DNA from: Cheiracanthium punctorium
Lineage: Eukaryota > Arthropoda > Arachnida > Araneae > Cheiracanthiidae
Direction: 5' to 3'
Assembly (NCBI GenBank): GCA_038373885.1
Contig: JAWZYV010013160.1
Span: 1 to 64,000, forward strand
DNA length: 64,000 nt
Every line of letters begins with the position of its first letter. The first letter of the stretch is position 1. The translations under genes and the position numbers were made by a program. The notes beneath the pieces were generated by a model. That model was not told the DNA's origin, made no database searches, and saw nothing but the letters and a program-made list of their open reading frames with translations. Positions 1 to 10,082 of this stretch are shown piece by piece.

Positions 1-1121
1 ACGCTGTCGAAGTGTGACGTCACAGCCGGATTTTGGGCATCAAAACATTGTGTTCCCATGTTAATTTCCCATAGGGTTTTATAAATTGCTTCATATCTTC
101 AATATTACACAAAAATAAGACATTTCACTCCATTTTTCAACTACAGTGCAGTAAGTTTTATCTCTTGTATGAATATCAAGTAAATTGAATGACTATAAAT
201 ATGATTAATTCGTCGATAATAGTTGAAATCGTCTAAGCCTAACGATCTGAGAATGTAAATAAACATTGTACATCCGTAATGTCGGCATGTATTAGTTCTA
301 AACTAGTGTTGTATTTTTGGTGTTTTTCAATGTGATAATGAATAATTAGTTGATCACAAATAATAACTAAATGTGTATGAGTTTTGTTTTATAATTTTTT
401 TATGAAAAGATCGAGTATTTTTGAAATGTTTTACAATGTATCATTTTGCATGATTACTACTTACAACCCTGTTTAATTTGTATTGAATATGACTATTGCT
501 TATTATAAGTGAAGAAATTGTTGGATATGTGATGAACTAAATAAATTGTTCCCCTATTTATATATTTATTTCTTAATTATAGGAATGAATCAGTGCTTAC
601 ATGAATTTCTGCTGCATAATTTGAAGAGCAATTATCTAACAGACCCATTGGAAAAGGCATGAATTAATTTTAATAATTCAGTCTTTTTTGATAGATCTGT
701 TGGACACTAAACTGCACTCTCCACTTACTTAAATGAATAATCGTCTAGAATGTAAGTATTTCGCATTTAAAAAAAAAATTCTATATTGTTTTAATTTTGT
801 TGTGTTTATTTAAAACAAAACAGTTATATTAGTTCGATTAAATTATTTTAATTGTTCCCAGTAGTTGAAATAAGAAATTGCTTTTGATGTGAATGAGCAG
901 ATGTACAAACATATACATCTATGTATACTATTAAATATATATATTGCACTTTTTAAGTGTGTATAGCTTGTTAGAATGCAAATAGCACTTACGACAACAT
1001 TAAAACATCAAATATCAATTTAAAATTAACATTAAAAACCTCAAAAATTGCAAAGATTCATTAAAAAAAGCACTTACCTTTTTTTTTTTAAATTAATCAC
1101 TCAGAAATGTCCCTAACACCC
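1..1121. other. AT-rich noncoding stretch
   Basis: No convincing ORF, RNA gene or inverted repeat was seen. The sequence is AT-rich with short A/T runs, as in intergenic or intronic arthropod DNA. Confidence 0.5.
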
Positions 1122-1301
1122 ACCGACTTATAACGTAACACCAGCATGCTTTCTTTTATTTACTTTTAAATTGACACTGCATTTCTAACAAACACAGACA
1201 CCGGTCGATAACGTAGAACCAACATGCTTTCTTTTATTTACGTTTATATTGACACTGCATTTCTAACAAACACACACACCGGCTGATAACGTAAAACCAG
1301 A
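1122..1301. repeat. 78-bp tandem repeat, about 2.3 copies
   Basis: The motif CATGCTTTCTTTTATTTAC recurs at 1145 and 1223, a period of 78 bp, and the CACCGG..GATAACGTA.AACCA part starts a third partial copy near 1276. The copies differ by a few substitutions. No function is visible. Confidence 0.8.
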
Positions 1302-1997
1302 TATTTAATTTTTGTAAGTTATTAATGATGTGTGAAACATGCTTGCAATTATTGTTCTTGTGTCATTTATTTTTTAAAAAAAGGAAAATCTGAAGCCTTT
1401 CAGATTTTAAATACGCACCCAAGTGCTATATATTAAAGGGCAATCATAATTTATGTGTCGTCCCTATTTTTCGTCCTTATTCCATTAGGTTGGAAAGTGT
1501 ATCATTACTCATGAGTGAGCAGTATTTTTCTTCCTTTTCTATAAAACCCATCTTTGGAATCGAAATCTATCTTAAAATCGCCTGTTAAAACTATTTTACA
1601 ATCTTCGCCAAGTATATTACATCTATACTTCACCGTTTTAAATATTGTTTCAAATGTGCATCATAATCCATGAGTGTGCTGTGTTTATCTTCTTGGGTTG
1701 ATTCCTACCTTAACGCCTCAACTCTCGCCAAGGTGGCGATCATTAAACATATACAGTAACCATGAAGATTTTGTGTATTTATGTGGCAATCGTAATTTAG
1801 AAATAAAATGGCGATTTGGAACAACCTGTAAGTATAGCATTCCGTTACATTTTTAATTATTTTGGGTTGCCAATTAAATGTAGTTTTAATAATTAAGTGT
1901 CTTCAAATTCCTTAACTAGTGTGTTTATCACTAATTTGTTCACTTTAGTTTTCATTTTGTTGTTTAGGGAGCGTTGAAACTTGTGCATAACTCCTAG

Positions 1998-2145
1998 CAG
2001 GGGCGTAGCCAGGGGGGGGGGGATATCGGGATATATCCCCCCCCCCCGAAATGTTTGGATTAGTGATGAAATTCCGTCTATTTATACACATATAACTTCA
2101 TATCCCCCCCCCCCCCCCCGAAAAATTTTCCTGGCTACGCGCCTG
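1998..2145. mobile_element. hAT-type MITE with 8-bp target duplication
   Basis: A 148-bp element begins CAGGGGCGTAGCCAGG and ends CCTGGCTACGCGCCTG, imperfect inverted ends of hAT type. It is flanked by the exact 8-bp duplication ACTCCTAG (1990-1997 and 2146-2153). The interior carries long G and C runs next to GATAT motifs. A relative in the opposite orientation lies at 23062-23231 and another, more diverged, at 37974-38140. It is non-autonomous: nothing in it encodes a protein. Confidence 0.9.
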
Positions 2146-2427
2146 ACTCCTAGAGACCCATGATTTCAAAGCTCGCCAAAGTGCGAGGAATTTTTAGGTT
2201 GGCGAAAGTAGGGCCGTTAAAATAGGAATCAACTCTTTCTTGAACCATAAAGCACATCTTTGGAATCCAAATCTATCTTAAAATCACCTACTGATCCTAC
2301 TGTTTTAAAATCTTTACCTGGCATATTCGAACTATACGCATATTCCAATTATATCTCGTAGACATTTTAAATACTTTTTGGAGTGAGCATCATAATCCAT
2401 GAGTGTATCGTGTTTTCCTTCTCTGGG

Positions 2428-2646
2428 TGGAATTCTGCCCCGGTGGTTCACGAAATCGTCGGTTGTTAGCTGTCAACTGGGCAGAACCAGTTGTTTGGTT
2501 ACCGACTGCACTAACAACTCCGGAGGAAAATGGGAGGTCTTTTAGCCAATCGCATGAACCCCTTGATGCTCCTCCTTAAAACTCCACCTCAAGGCGGGGC
2601 AAAGTTAACGACTGCGAAAAATTAACGACGAGCGGAGAATCCGGCT
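2428..2646. mobile_element. MITE-like insertion with imperfect inverted ends
   Basis: This GC-richer ~220-bp segment interrupts one of the ~160-bp units of the surrounding repeat. It begins GGAATTCTGCCCCGG and ends GAGCGGAGAATCCGGC, which are imperfectly inverted. TTAACGACGAGCGG and TTAACGACTGCG motifs near the right end repeat each other. No clean target duplication was found, so the boundaries are approximate. Confidence 0.45.
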
Positions 2647-3401
2647 GTTTGTTCCATAAAACACTTCTTTGGAATAGAAATCTATATTAAAATCGCCTAC
2701 CAAAACTGTTTAACAATTTTCGCCAGGCATAGTCAAATTACACTTCACCTTTATAAATATCATTAGTGTATCATAATCTATGATGTGTACCGTATTTGTC
2801 TTCACTGTTCTATAAAAAACTTCTTTGGAATTAACATCTATATTTAAATCGCTTACTAAAACTATTTTACAATATTCGCCAGGCATTTTGTAACTATACT
2901 CAAAATATATTTATAATAAATTGTCGCATTTTGGCACCCAGTTTAGCAATCATTTAACAAAAATGGCAAACCTTGTGCGACTCAACATTTTATTAGTGCC
3001 TGCCCCCCCCCCCCTTCACATTATCTGGCAAACACATTTCAAGTTGTCGTATTCAGTATGTCGTATTCGTAGTTCAAGTATTTTTCACGAGGTGAAAGGG
3101 TGACCGCGCCTAATTTTTCTCAGGATGGCGCTTTGCTTGGACTCAATTTTTTGTATATTTGTTTTAGCAGAGCAGGCCAAAACCGGGGCTGCATATGTGG
3201 CAACAGACCTGACGAAAGACGTATACAGTAGCCATGAAGCTCTAAGGAGAATCATCGGGAATGGGCGATCAGGCGGGAAAACGGACCAGGATCCATTTTC
3301 ACCGGCAGGGGGCGCAGCGCACCGCTTGAATACGGATTTAGCGTTGTTATGATTGTGAATGAGCTATATTTTTTTTATAAAATAAATTATTTTGATAGAA
3401 T

Positions 3402-3539
3402 ATGGGTCGAGCGAGTCACTGCTTTGCACCAGGATGTAACAGTGGATATCCAGAAGCCAGGAAAAGAAATGTTTCGCTCGGGAAGAAAAATCCAACGTTA
3501 TTTAAAGCTCCAAACAGCATCACTATAATATTTCTTTAA
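3402..3539 (+). pseudogene. N-terminal THAP zinc-finger fragment
   Basis: An ATG-initiated 45-residue reading frame starts MGRASHCFAPGCNSGYPEAR and continues to a FKAPNS block. The C7-x4-C12 pair, the SGY tract and the later LFKAP motif are the signature of the first half of a THAP zinc finger, the DNA-binding domain of P-element-type transposases and related host proteins. The second half (the conserved Trp and the distal C-x2-H) is missing: after the FKAPNS block the frame runs into unrelated residues and a stop. The 3061-3352 stretch just upstream is GC-richer and might be its former 5' region; an ORF there (3125-3352) resembles nothing I recognise. It could be a broken host THAP gene or a P-like transposon relic. 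Confidence 0.65.
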
Positions 3540-4879
3540 TATGGCCCCTTATAAATGTATAACATAAAAAGTAACACTATGTAAATAGAAAACCTTTTGT
3601 ACATGTTAGTAGTAGTATAATGCTAATGTGAACACTTTAAAATATGGCCCAATAATCGAATTGAAACAGCAATATAACACTTTGAAATTGTCCATTTTTA
3701 AAAAAATAATAACAGTTTTATGAATAATATTTTTCTGTTTATTAATTTAATTAGGATGGGGGAGGGGATTTTATATTATATAAGAAATACACAAACGGCA
3801 GCGAAATTGATAAATATATAGAATTTTCTTTTTAAACACAAAAATTTTCAAAACCAATAATGAATAGATATTTTTGGCATAAGTCTGCAAAACTTATACA
3901 AAAACAAATATTTTCAATTCAAAGTCTGTTTTTTTTTTTTTTAAATACAAAATTTTTCAAAATTAATGAAATAATAGATTTTTTCTGATATGTGAAAGCT
4001 TGCAAAACTGATGCAAAAGGGTCAATCACTGAATATGCGTGTATTTATTGAATTAATAATTTTTTCCTTTATGCTTTTTTATGAAATTTTTTGTAGTACT
4101 GAAAAATGATACTGATACTGAAAAGACATTGATTTTTATGTAATTTTTTGTGGTACTCAGGTCCTTATTATCGCACGGGCAAATCGGGACTTTGCCCAGC
4201 GGCCCCCAATTTCAAATCTTGTTCTGAAACATCCTTCTTTATATCAAAATAAAACAAATTTCATAGATGCCCCCCCCCCCAAATTCATCAATTCCTGGGC
4301 CCTTGTTGGTTATAATCAGGCTCTGGTGGTGCTGAAAAACGGCGTTAAATGTTTTTCTCTTTCCATACTTGTTTTTTTTTGGTTTAACTAACCAACTTTA
4401 AGACTAAAGACAAAAATAAATAAATAAATAAATAAAATATAATGTGGAAGAGTGGGTATATAAGAGGAATTTATAGCCTGAAAGAAGGCAGGAAATATTT
4501 TTTAATTTTTAGCTAATTGCTACCAAAAATATTTGTCAAAAACTGATCTATTATATCGTTCGTATGCAGTTTTAAAGAGAATTTATTTAAATTATTAATT
4601 AATTTATTAAATTATCAAACTGATGTTACATCGTTGTAACTAAGTAATATAGAAACAAAATTATTATATATGCATATTAATTATCGTATTTATTTATTCA
4701 AATGTTAGTGTATACTTCATGAAATTTCAGCATAAATGAATAAATCCCAATTAGAGAAGCTTTAAATCGGAAAGCGAGCGCGCGATGTTGTTTTTCTCTG
4801 CCGTCAATAGATGGCGCCATCAATGGTAGCCACAGTTTCGTCGGCAATTCTCATATTGTGTAGTTGGTCCAAGTTGGAT
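3540..4879. other. AT-rich noncoding stretch
   Basis: Nothing coding was seen. It contains an (AAAT)n microsatellite near 4411-4436 and a segment at about 4160-4310 with GGGC-rich and poly-C ends that resembles decayed MITE ends, without a provable target duplication. Confidence 0.5.
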
Positions 4880-4907
4880 AACAAGCCGATGTTTCTCCTC
4901 CCGAGCT

Positions 4908-7247
4908 TCATGACAGTAGCGATTTGTTTTTGTGGTGGAGGGATCTAGCATTGAATAATGGTGAGAGACGCTCGAACGCGGCTTTCATTTTGAAGGCAGT
5001 GTTCTGGAGGTGTTTGTTCCAAGATAGCGTCTTATCGATGGTGACACCGAGGTAGGTGACGTGGGAGCTCCACTGAATGGGGGAGCCGAGGACGTGAAGT
5101 CTAGATGGTGGGTTTTTGTATGTAAAGGACAGGGCTTGGCTTTTACTTGCATTTAGCTTTATGCGCCAATTCTTCATCCAATCGGTGATTAGATCAGTGT
5201 GCTCCTGCATGCTGTTATGTAGGGTTCTGTTGTTTATGGCATGGCCAACGATAGCAGTATCGTCCGCAAAGAGAGCTATGGAGGTATTATGATGGCGGGG
5301 TAAGTCATTTATGAATATATTAAAGAGCGTAGGCCCAAGGATAGACCCCTGGGGCACTCCGCTCCTGATAGGTCGGACGGTAGAGTAAGCGTCTTGAACT
5401 TTTACTGTAAAGGACCTGTTTTGGAGGTAATCATGAATGAGGTGGACAAATTTGTCCGGTATTTGTAGTTGAGTTAGCTTAAAAGTGAGACCCTCGTGCC
5501 AGACTTTATCGAATGCCTTCTGTAAGTCCAGAAGGAGGATAGCCGCACGTTTGTTGTTGGCGATGGCGTCATGTGCTAATTCGACAACCCGAACCAGTTG
5601 TTGAGTGGTGCAGTGGCCCTCCCGAAAACCAAACTGCTCAGGCATTAGTATGTTGTTTTGGTTTAGATGATCTTTAAGTCTTATTGAAATGATTTTTTCA
5701 GTCAACTTGCTGAGCGAGCTCAGCAAGCTGATGGGTCTGTAAGCAGCAGGGTTTGTGAGGCACTGCCCCGGCTTTGGTATAGGGCACACTACCGCCGTTT
5801 TCCAGTGAGTGGGGAAGTGTGCAGTGTGAAGGATGGCGTTTGTGAGTCTGGTGAGGCAGAAAAGAATTTTTGCGGGCACATTCCTCAACATAACATTGGT
5901 TACGCGGTCCTGACCCGGGCACTTTTTGACATTTAGTTTCTTGATGATATTGCATAGTTCTGAGGGCAAGGTTGGCGGGATGCTATGTGTAGGAGTTTGA
6001 TTGAGGTAGCTCCTAACGTGGCTAGAAATGGTGGCGTGACGGGAGGCGAGGGCAGGGTCCTCGTCTTCGTTAGAAAATTGCTCTTCATAAGCGTTGGCTA
6101 GGATGTTAGCCTTGTCCGTGTCTAGGGTGTAATACATATTTCCGTCCTTAAGAGGGGGAATGTGTGATTTTTTATGCGTGATCTTCCGTATTGCTTTCCA
6201 CACAGAGCCATCGTGAGGGGAGAGCCCCTCGATGTAGGAATTCCAATTCTGATGCTTGTGGGTGGCAATTTGTCTTTGTACCTCGGCCCGAAGGCGGTGG
6301 TAGGTGGTTCTGTCCGTAGGGTTGAGAGTTCTTTGATAGGTTTTTCTCGCCCTATTACGTCGGTTGATGAGGCCCCGGATGTTGGGGGGGAGTTTAGTGT
6401 AGTTTCCTGCTACCGCCGGGCGGGAAGCTTTTTGATAGGCGTAGAGGATGAGATCCGAAAGTCTTTTGGCTTCTTCATCTATTTCCGTACTAGTATTTAG
6501 TGTGGTGCGAGGGAAAGGGGTACAGAGGAGCTCCTCCGTGAAGTGGGACCAGTTTGTATGTAGTCTCGTGCAATCCCTGCTAATGATATTTGTGTCTAAA
6601 TCGAATTGGACCGGAAGGTGGTCCGAGGAGAAGTGATTTATAGTACGGCTAGAGATGAGCTGTTTAATGTTATTGTATAGTATTAGGTCAATAGTGGAAT
6701 CACCGTGAGTGGGGGTTTTAGGGTAGGAGAGCTTTGCATGGTTTTGAATAAGGAATTTTAATAGACCCGTGCCCCGTCGACAGTTATACTTGCCGTTCCA
6801 CGCAAAGTGGTGGGCGTTCATGTCGCCGGCAATAATGTTGGCATGGCAGTGGCTGAGGAGTTTGCGGAAATCGTCCGCCGGAAAGTTTATTTTTGGCTTG
6901 ATATAGGCCGAGGAGATCATGAGATCGCCTTGAGCTGTATGTACAAAAATTGAGGTAGCTTCAAGTTCGTCTAGAGAGATGTTGGAGATGTATGAGTGTG
7001 GGATACAGGTTCTAATGTATATCGCAGTACCGCCAGAAAGACGGTTTCTGTTTGCCTTAGGCCTGTCATTTCGATAGAGGGTGTAATTTGGGATGTGGTA
7101 GCTAAGATTGGGGCGAAGCATAGTTTCTTGGAGAAGGACTAAATCGACATCGTTATGAGCCAGGAAGTCCCTAAGCTCAGCGATTTTGTTGTGGAGCCCT
7201 TGGGCGTTCCACACTATGAATCTAATTTCTTGAAGAGCTCGACCCAT
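4908..7247 (-). CDS. LINE ORF2: endonuclease and reverse transcriptase
   Basis: The 779-residue ORF is uninterrupted. An apurinic-like endonuclease domain fills roughly residues 8-215, with WNAQGL at 13-18, QET at 40-42, GDMNAHH at 141-147 and SDH at 208-210. The reverse transcriptase spans about 440-740: RPISLLS near 504-510, LDLQKAFDKVW at 573-583, GVPQGSILGP at 630-639, catalytic FADD at 660-663 and YLGVTID at 732-738. This order and these motifs are typical of the Jockey clade, which nicks target DNA and copies its RNA at the nick. Family members usually continue past this point; here the frame ends at KNKSLLS, so the C-terminal region is lost. The start ATG lies inside the 3' end of ORF1 (26-nt overlap), a normal arrangement for coupled translation in this clade. 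Confidence 0.93.
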   Translation of the reverse strand: MGRALQEIRFIVWNAQGLHNKIAELRDFLAHNDVDLVLLQETMLRPNLSYHIPNYTLYRNDRPKANRNRLSGGTAIYIRTCIPHSYISNISLDELEATSIFVHTAQGDLMISSAYIKPKINFPADDFRKLLSHCHANIIAGDMNAHHFAWNGKYNCRRGTGLLKFLIQNHAKLSYPKTPTHGDSTIDLILYNNIKQLISSRTINHFSSDHLPVQFDLDTNIISRDCTRLHTNWSHFTEELLCTPFPRTTLNTSTEIDEEAKRLSDLILYAYQKASRPAVAGNYTKLPPNIRGLINRRNRARKTYQRTLNPTDRTTYHRLRAEVQRQIATHKHQNWNSYIEGLSPHDGSVWKAIRKITHKKSHIPPLKDGNMYYTLDTDKANILANAYEEQFSNEDEDPALASRHATISSHVRSYLNQTPTHSIPPTLPSELCNIIKKLNVKKCPGQDRVTNVMLRNVPAKILFCLTRLTNAILHTAHFPTHWKTAVVCPIPKPGQCLTNPAAYRPISLLSSLSKLTEKIISIRLKDHLNQNNILMPEQFGFREGHCTTQQLVRVVELAHDAIANNKRAAILLLDLQKAFDKVWHEGLTFKLTQLQIPDKFVHLIHDYLQNRSFTVKVQDAYSTVRPIRSGVPQGSILGPTLFNIFINDLPRHHNTSIALFADDTAIVGHAINNRTLHNSMQEHTDLITDWMKNWRIKLNASKSQALSFTYKNPPSRLHVLGSPIQWSSHVTYLGVTIDKTLSWNKHLQNTAFKMKAAFERLSPLFNARSLHHKNKSLLS

Positions 7248-8067
7248 GCTGAGGGAGCAGGCTGTCGGTTATAACCTGGAGCAGGGCGAAGGCCCTGTCC
7301 AGGGGGTCGTCGTAAGCTTTAACGGCATCAGTGGCCGTCTTAAGAATCCTCAGAAGTGAGGGGATGTCCACGAGATCGTTTAGATCTCTTACTGTTTGTA
7401 TTACCTCTGCAAGAGAGGAGATTGTAGTAATACTGGTCTTGGAGGTTTTTCGATCCTTGTTGGCAGTGTTTGCCTTCACCTTCCGCGACTTCTTTCTTCG
7501 CGTGAGTTTAGTGTTTTTCTTTGTGGGGGGAGCCGGAGGCTCTTGAGAAGTGTTGGTGTTTGGGGCGTCTTGCGCAGGGGGGTCCTGGGGGGCGCTTTCA
7601 GTGTGTTGTGTGCTCGGAGGGGCTGTGTCCTCAACGTCCGAGGCGGAGTCTTCAGTGTTAGACTCAAGGTCCTCCGGGAGGTAAACTGTATGTTTATTTC
7701 GTCTTCCCCGTCCAACCTGAGTCCAGGCTGAGAAGCCGGGTGGGGGGTTTGAGAGGTTTCCTAGTTTGTTTTGAAAGTCAGTGACATTGTTTGTAGGGGG
7801 TTTTGGTTTTTGTACTGAGGTATGCGGTTTGTGTCTGTTTGCCGGGTTCTTTGGGCACCCGCGGTAGGAGGCCACATGAGGCCCGGCGCAGTTGGCGCAT
7901 TTTACTGGGTCCTTGCCCCGAGTGGGGCACTCCCTAAAGCGGTGGGGCTCCGCGCATTTGAGGCAGCGGGGCGTTAAGGAGCAGGTTAAGGAGGAGTGAC
8001 CATAACCCTGACAGTTATGGCACTGTTTAACGAATTTGTACTTATGAACAACTGAGATGACAGCCAT
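7222..8067 (-). CDS. LINE ORF1: gag-like protein with three zinc knuckles
   Basis: The 281-residue reading frame contains three tandem zinc knuckles: C16-C19-H24-C29, C35-C38-H42-C47 and C57-C60-H64-C71. This is the usual C-terminal nucleic-acid-binding half of Jockey-clade gag proteins, which bind the element RNA. A low-complexity Pro/Ser/Thr/Asp/Lys-rich linker (about residues 75-220) and a short helical tail follow. The expected N-terminal half of gag before the first knuckle is missing, so the ATG at 8067 is probably not the original start but an internal Met or junction artefact of 5' truncation. The 3' end overlaps ORF2 by 26 nt. Confidence 0.85.
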   Translation of the reverse strand: MAVISVVHKYKFVKQCHNCQGYGHSSLTCSLTPRCLKCAEPHRFRECPTRGKDPVKCANCAGPHVASYRGCPKNPANRHKPHTSVQKPKPPTNNVTDFQNKLGNLSNPPPGFSAWTQVGRGRRNKHTVYLPEDLESNTEDSASDVEDTAPPSTQHTESAPQDPPAQDAPNTNTSQEPPAPPTKKNTKLTRRKKSRKVKANTANKDRKTSKTSITTISSLAEVIQTVRDLNDLVDIPSLLRILKTATDAVKAYDDPLDRAFALLQVITDSLLPQHGSSSSRN

Positions 8068-8080
8068 AAAAGTGCTATAG

Positions 8081-9677
8081 ATCTCGAAATACCGTGTCTT
8101 TCAAACTCATTCAAACTCTCTTGAAAAGATGATATTATTGCTTAGTCGACACTTGCAAAGTTGTAATAAAACTATGGAGTTATCCAGAAAAACTATCGAA
8201 GGTATTTTCTTTTCTTTTAGCCCGATAAAATTATGAGATGCTGTTAAAATTAATGTTTACCTACCCAGAATAAGCGACATTAAATTAATTTTGGTAAAAT
8301 GATTCAATCGTTTGTATTTAAAACTGATATATGATTAATTTCATGATAATTTTTGTTTTTTACCAAAGAGTTTTTCTGGGAGAGATTCTTTAAATGATTT
8401 CTTGTTTACGTTTTCTAGTGGCCAAGTGGACGGATTAAGATCTATAAATGACGCTATAAATTTATGAATCTAATTGAATTCGAACGTTTATTTATAGCTC
8501 AAAAATAACTCCGATAATACATTTTATTCCTTTAAGTTATTGGTTGTCTAATTAAATGTTAGTGTTATTCGATTATAGGAAATGAATGAAACAGTTTTTT
8601 TTTTAATGGTTGTAATTTTTCCACCTTAAAACCACTACTTTATAAACACTAGAATTAAATTTAGTTTTATGCATAGAAGTTGTACAAGATTGTATCAAAA
8701 TAATAACACTAAGGCATGATTTACTGTTATATGGATAGTTATTTGTCAAACATGAACGCACATGCAGAAAAAGCTTCATAACATTTGGTACAGAGAACAT
8801 TTTTAAAGTTTGTTTCTTGTAAAAACGCAAGATCACTTCCTACCTCAAAAGTACTCATATGAGTACCCACAGGGAAACCTGAAAAACTCAGGGAAATCTC
8901 ATGGAAAAATGGAATTTTCCTTTAAAAACCTGAAAAATTAAGCTTCAACCCTGAAATTTTAAGAAAATATACCCCCCTCTCTTTATTTTTATGGCCTTCA
9001 CCCTATTCAATGGCAAACTACTTCCCTAATGATGCACACATGCAATCAGAAATAGATGCATACTAGATAAATTATGTATCACTTATGACTGCCCATTTCA
9101 TATTTCATCGTAAATATTTCATTGCTTATACAAGCATGGGATTGCTGGGTTTTTACTTATGGAAATTTTACCAATAGCCTTGTGTACTGACAATAGTATT
9201 AAAAAAATTTGTCTTGGAACTGTCAAACAGTGAAGTGGTCCCGAAAATTCTTTTTTTACTCTTTTAAAGCTCATACATATTTCCTGATTTTTTATAGGTG
9301 AAATTGAATAAGAAACCATGTTTGATATAAATCATGTAATCCATTGTTTATGCTATAATTTAGAGGGAGCATAATTTTGGTTACCATATGCTTTCATAAT
9401 CTCATTACCTTAGAGTAGGGTATATAAATTAAAAGTAGTTACTCAGCACTTATCGTATTGTTTATTTGTTATGAAAGCCTGGAAATTCTTGAAAAATCAC
9501 CAGGAAAACTCTGGGAATTTCATTTTGAAAAATGAGTACGAACCCTGATCCATTAAATTAATCAAGAGCAGCTCTAATTACGTAAAATTTTAGTTTGGTG
9601 ATTTTTATTTATCATTGGGGTGAATATGTAGTTTTATATTTTGTGTAATGTATTTTAAGTAGATCTCTTGTTTACAG
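8081..9677. other. AT-rich noncoding stretch with MITE-like ends
   Basis: No gene was recognised. Two segments, about 8850-8970 and 9475-9546, carry similar CTGGAAAA/CAGGGAAA-rich text in opposite orientation, each with a GAGTAC motif. They look like the ends of one decayed inverted-repeat element; no exact target duplication was found. Confidence 0.4.
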
Positions 9678-9988
9678 GGAGTTGTGAATCTAAGGGCGAG
9701 AGTGCTTCATCCAACTCTCTCCTCAAAGAATTTGCATATAGGTAACATTTTGCATTATTGTACAAATGATATGAACTTCATTTTTTATGGACCCTAGCAA
9801 AAAAAATCTGTGTTACTAATCAAATTATTTCTTAAATTCTAGGAGTGGGTGAGTTCATACATAGATTTTGTCCAAACTTGGAGAAGAATGAGACAGCTGA
9901 GGTGTATGTCAAATTTCCTGTAAACAGGAAGCACTGCAGTATTTTACATGAAAATTTAATCTGTCTTCAGCATGGGAAATATTTATAG
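9678..9988 (+). CDS. Putative two-exon fragment of an unknown gene
   Basis: Two short segments have good splice signals and join in one open frame. Exon A is 9678-9741, preceded by TTGTTTACAG and followed by GTAACA. Exon B starts at 9843 after TTAAATTCTAG and stays open to a TAG ending at 9988. The joined frame runs from GVVNLRARVLHPTLSSKNLH through GVGEFIHRFCPNLEKNETAE to a KHCSILHENL region. I do not recognise the protein. An overlapping +1 frame opens with ATG at 9972 and stays open to a strong donor (GTAAGT at 10083), so exon B may be read through differently or carry a frameshift. No upstream start exon or downstream exon was found. It may be part of a real gene, a pseudogene or chance. 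Confidence 0.3.
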
Positions 9989-10082
9989 CAATTCCAGTTC
10001 ACTTGTTGAGAAAGGCAGCAGTTTTGGTACTTCTGTCTTCTCGATAGGTTTGCTAGATGCTATTCCTGTAATCTTCAAAAAT

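Larger units (their letters stand above)
1385..3060 (+). repeat. Dispersed repeat with ~160-bp internal units, copy 1
   Basis: Units containing 'ATCATAATCCATGAGTGTG', a 'CCATAAAACACATCTTTGGA'-like block and a TTTTACAATCTT..CAGGCATATT block recur near 1498, 1657, 2385, 2650 and 2805. The same units, in the same order and orientation, recur at 23890-25550, including the upstream ATACGCAC..AGTGCTAT segment and the downstream 'GCAAACCTTGTGCGACT' segment. The two loci are copies of one dispersed repeat, each with different later insertions. It has no coding capacity; the element class is unknown. Confidence 0.7.
4880..8080 (-). mobile_element. Jockey-type non-LTR retrotransposon, truncated at both ends
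   Basis: Reading the minus strand, a zinc-knuckle ORF1 (7222-8067) is followed by an overlapping endonuclease-reverse transcriptase ORF2 (4908-7247). The 5' end lacks the N-terminal part of gag, which is usual for target-primed insertions. The 3' end is unusual: the polymerase ORF stops just after the RT domain, and no C-terminal domain, 3' UTR or poly(A)/simple-repeat tail follows. That points to a later deletion or rearrangement at about 4880-4908. Both ORFs are otherwise uninterrupted, so the insertion is probably not old. No target-site duplication could be identified. Confidence 0.9.

Noticed and set aside
7331..7731. Plus-strand ORFs over the LINE ORF1
   Set aside because: They are antisense shadows of the zinc-knuckle ORF; composition mirrors the minus-strand coding sequence and no domain is seen.
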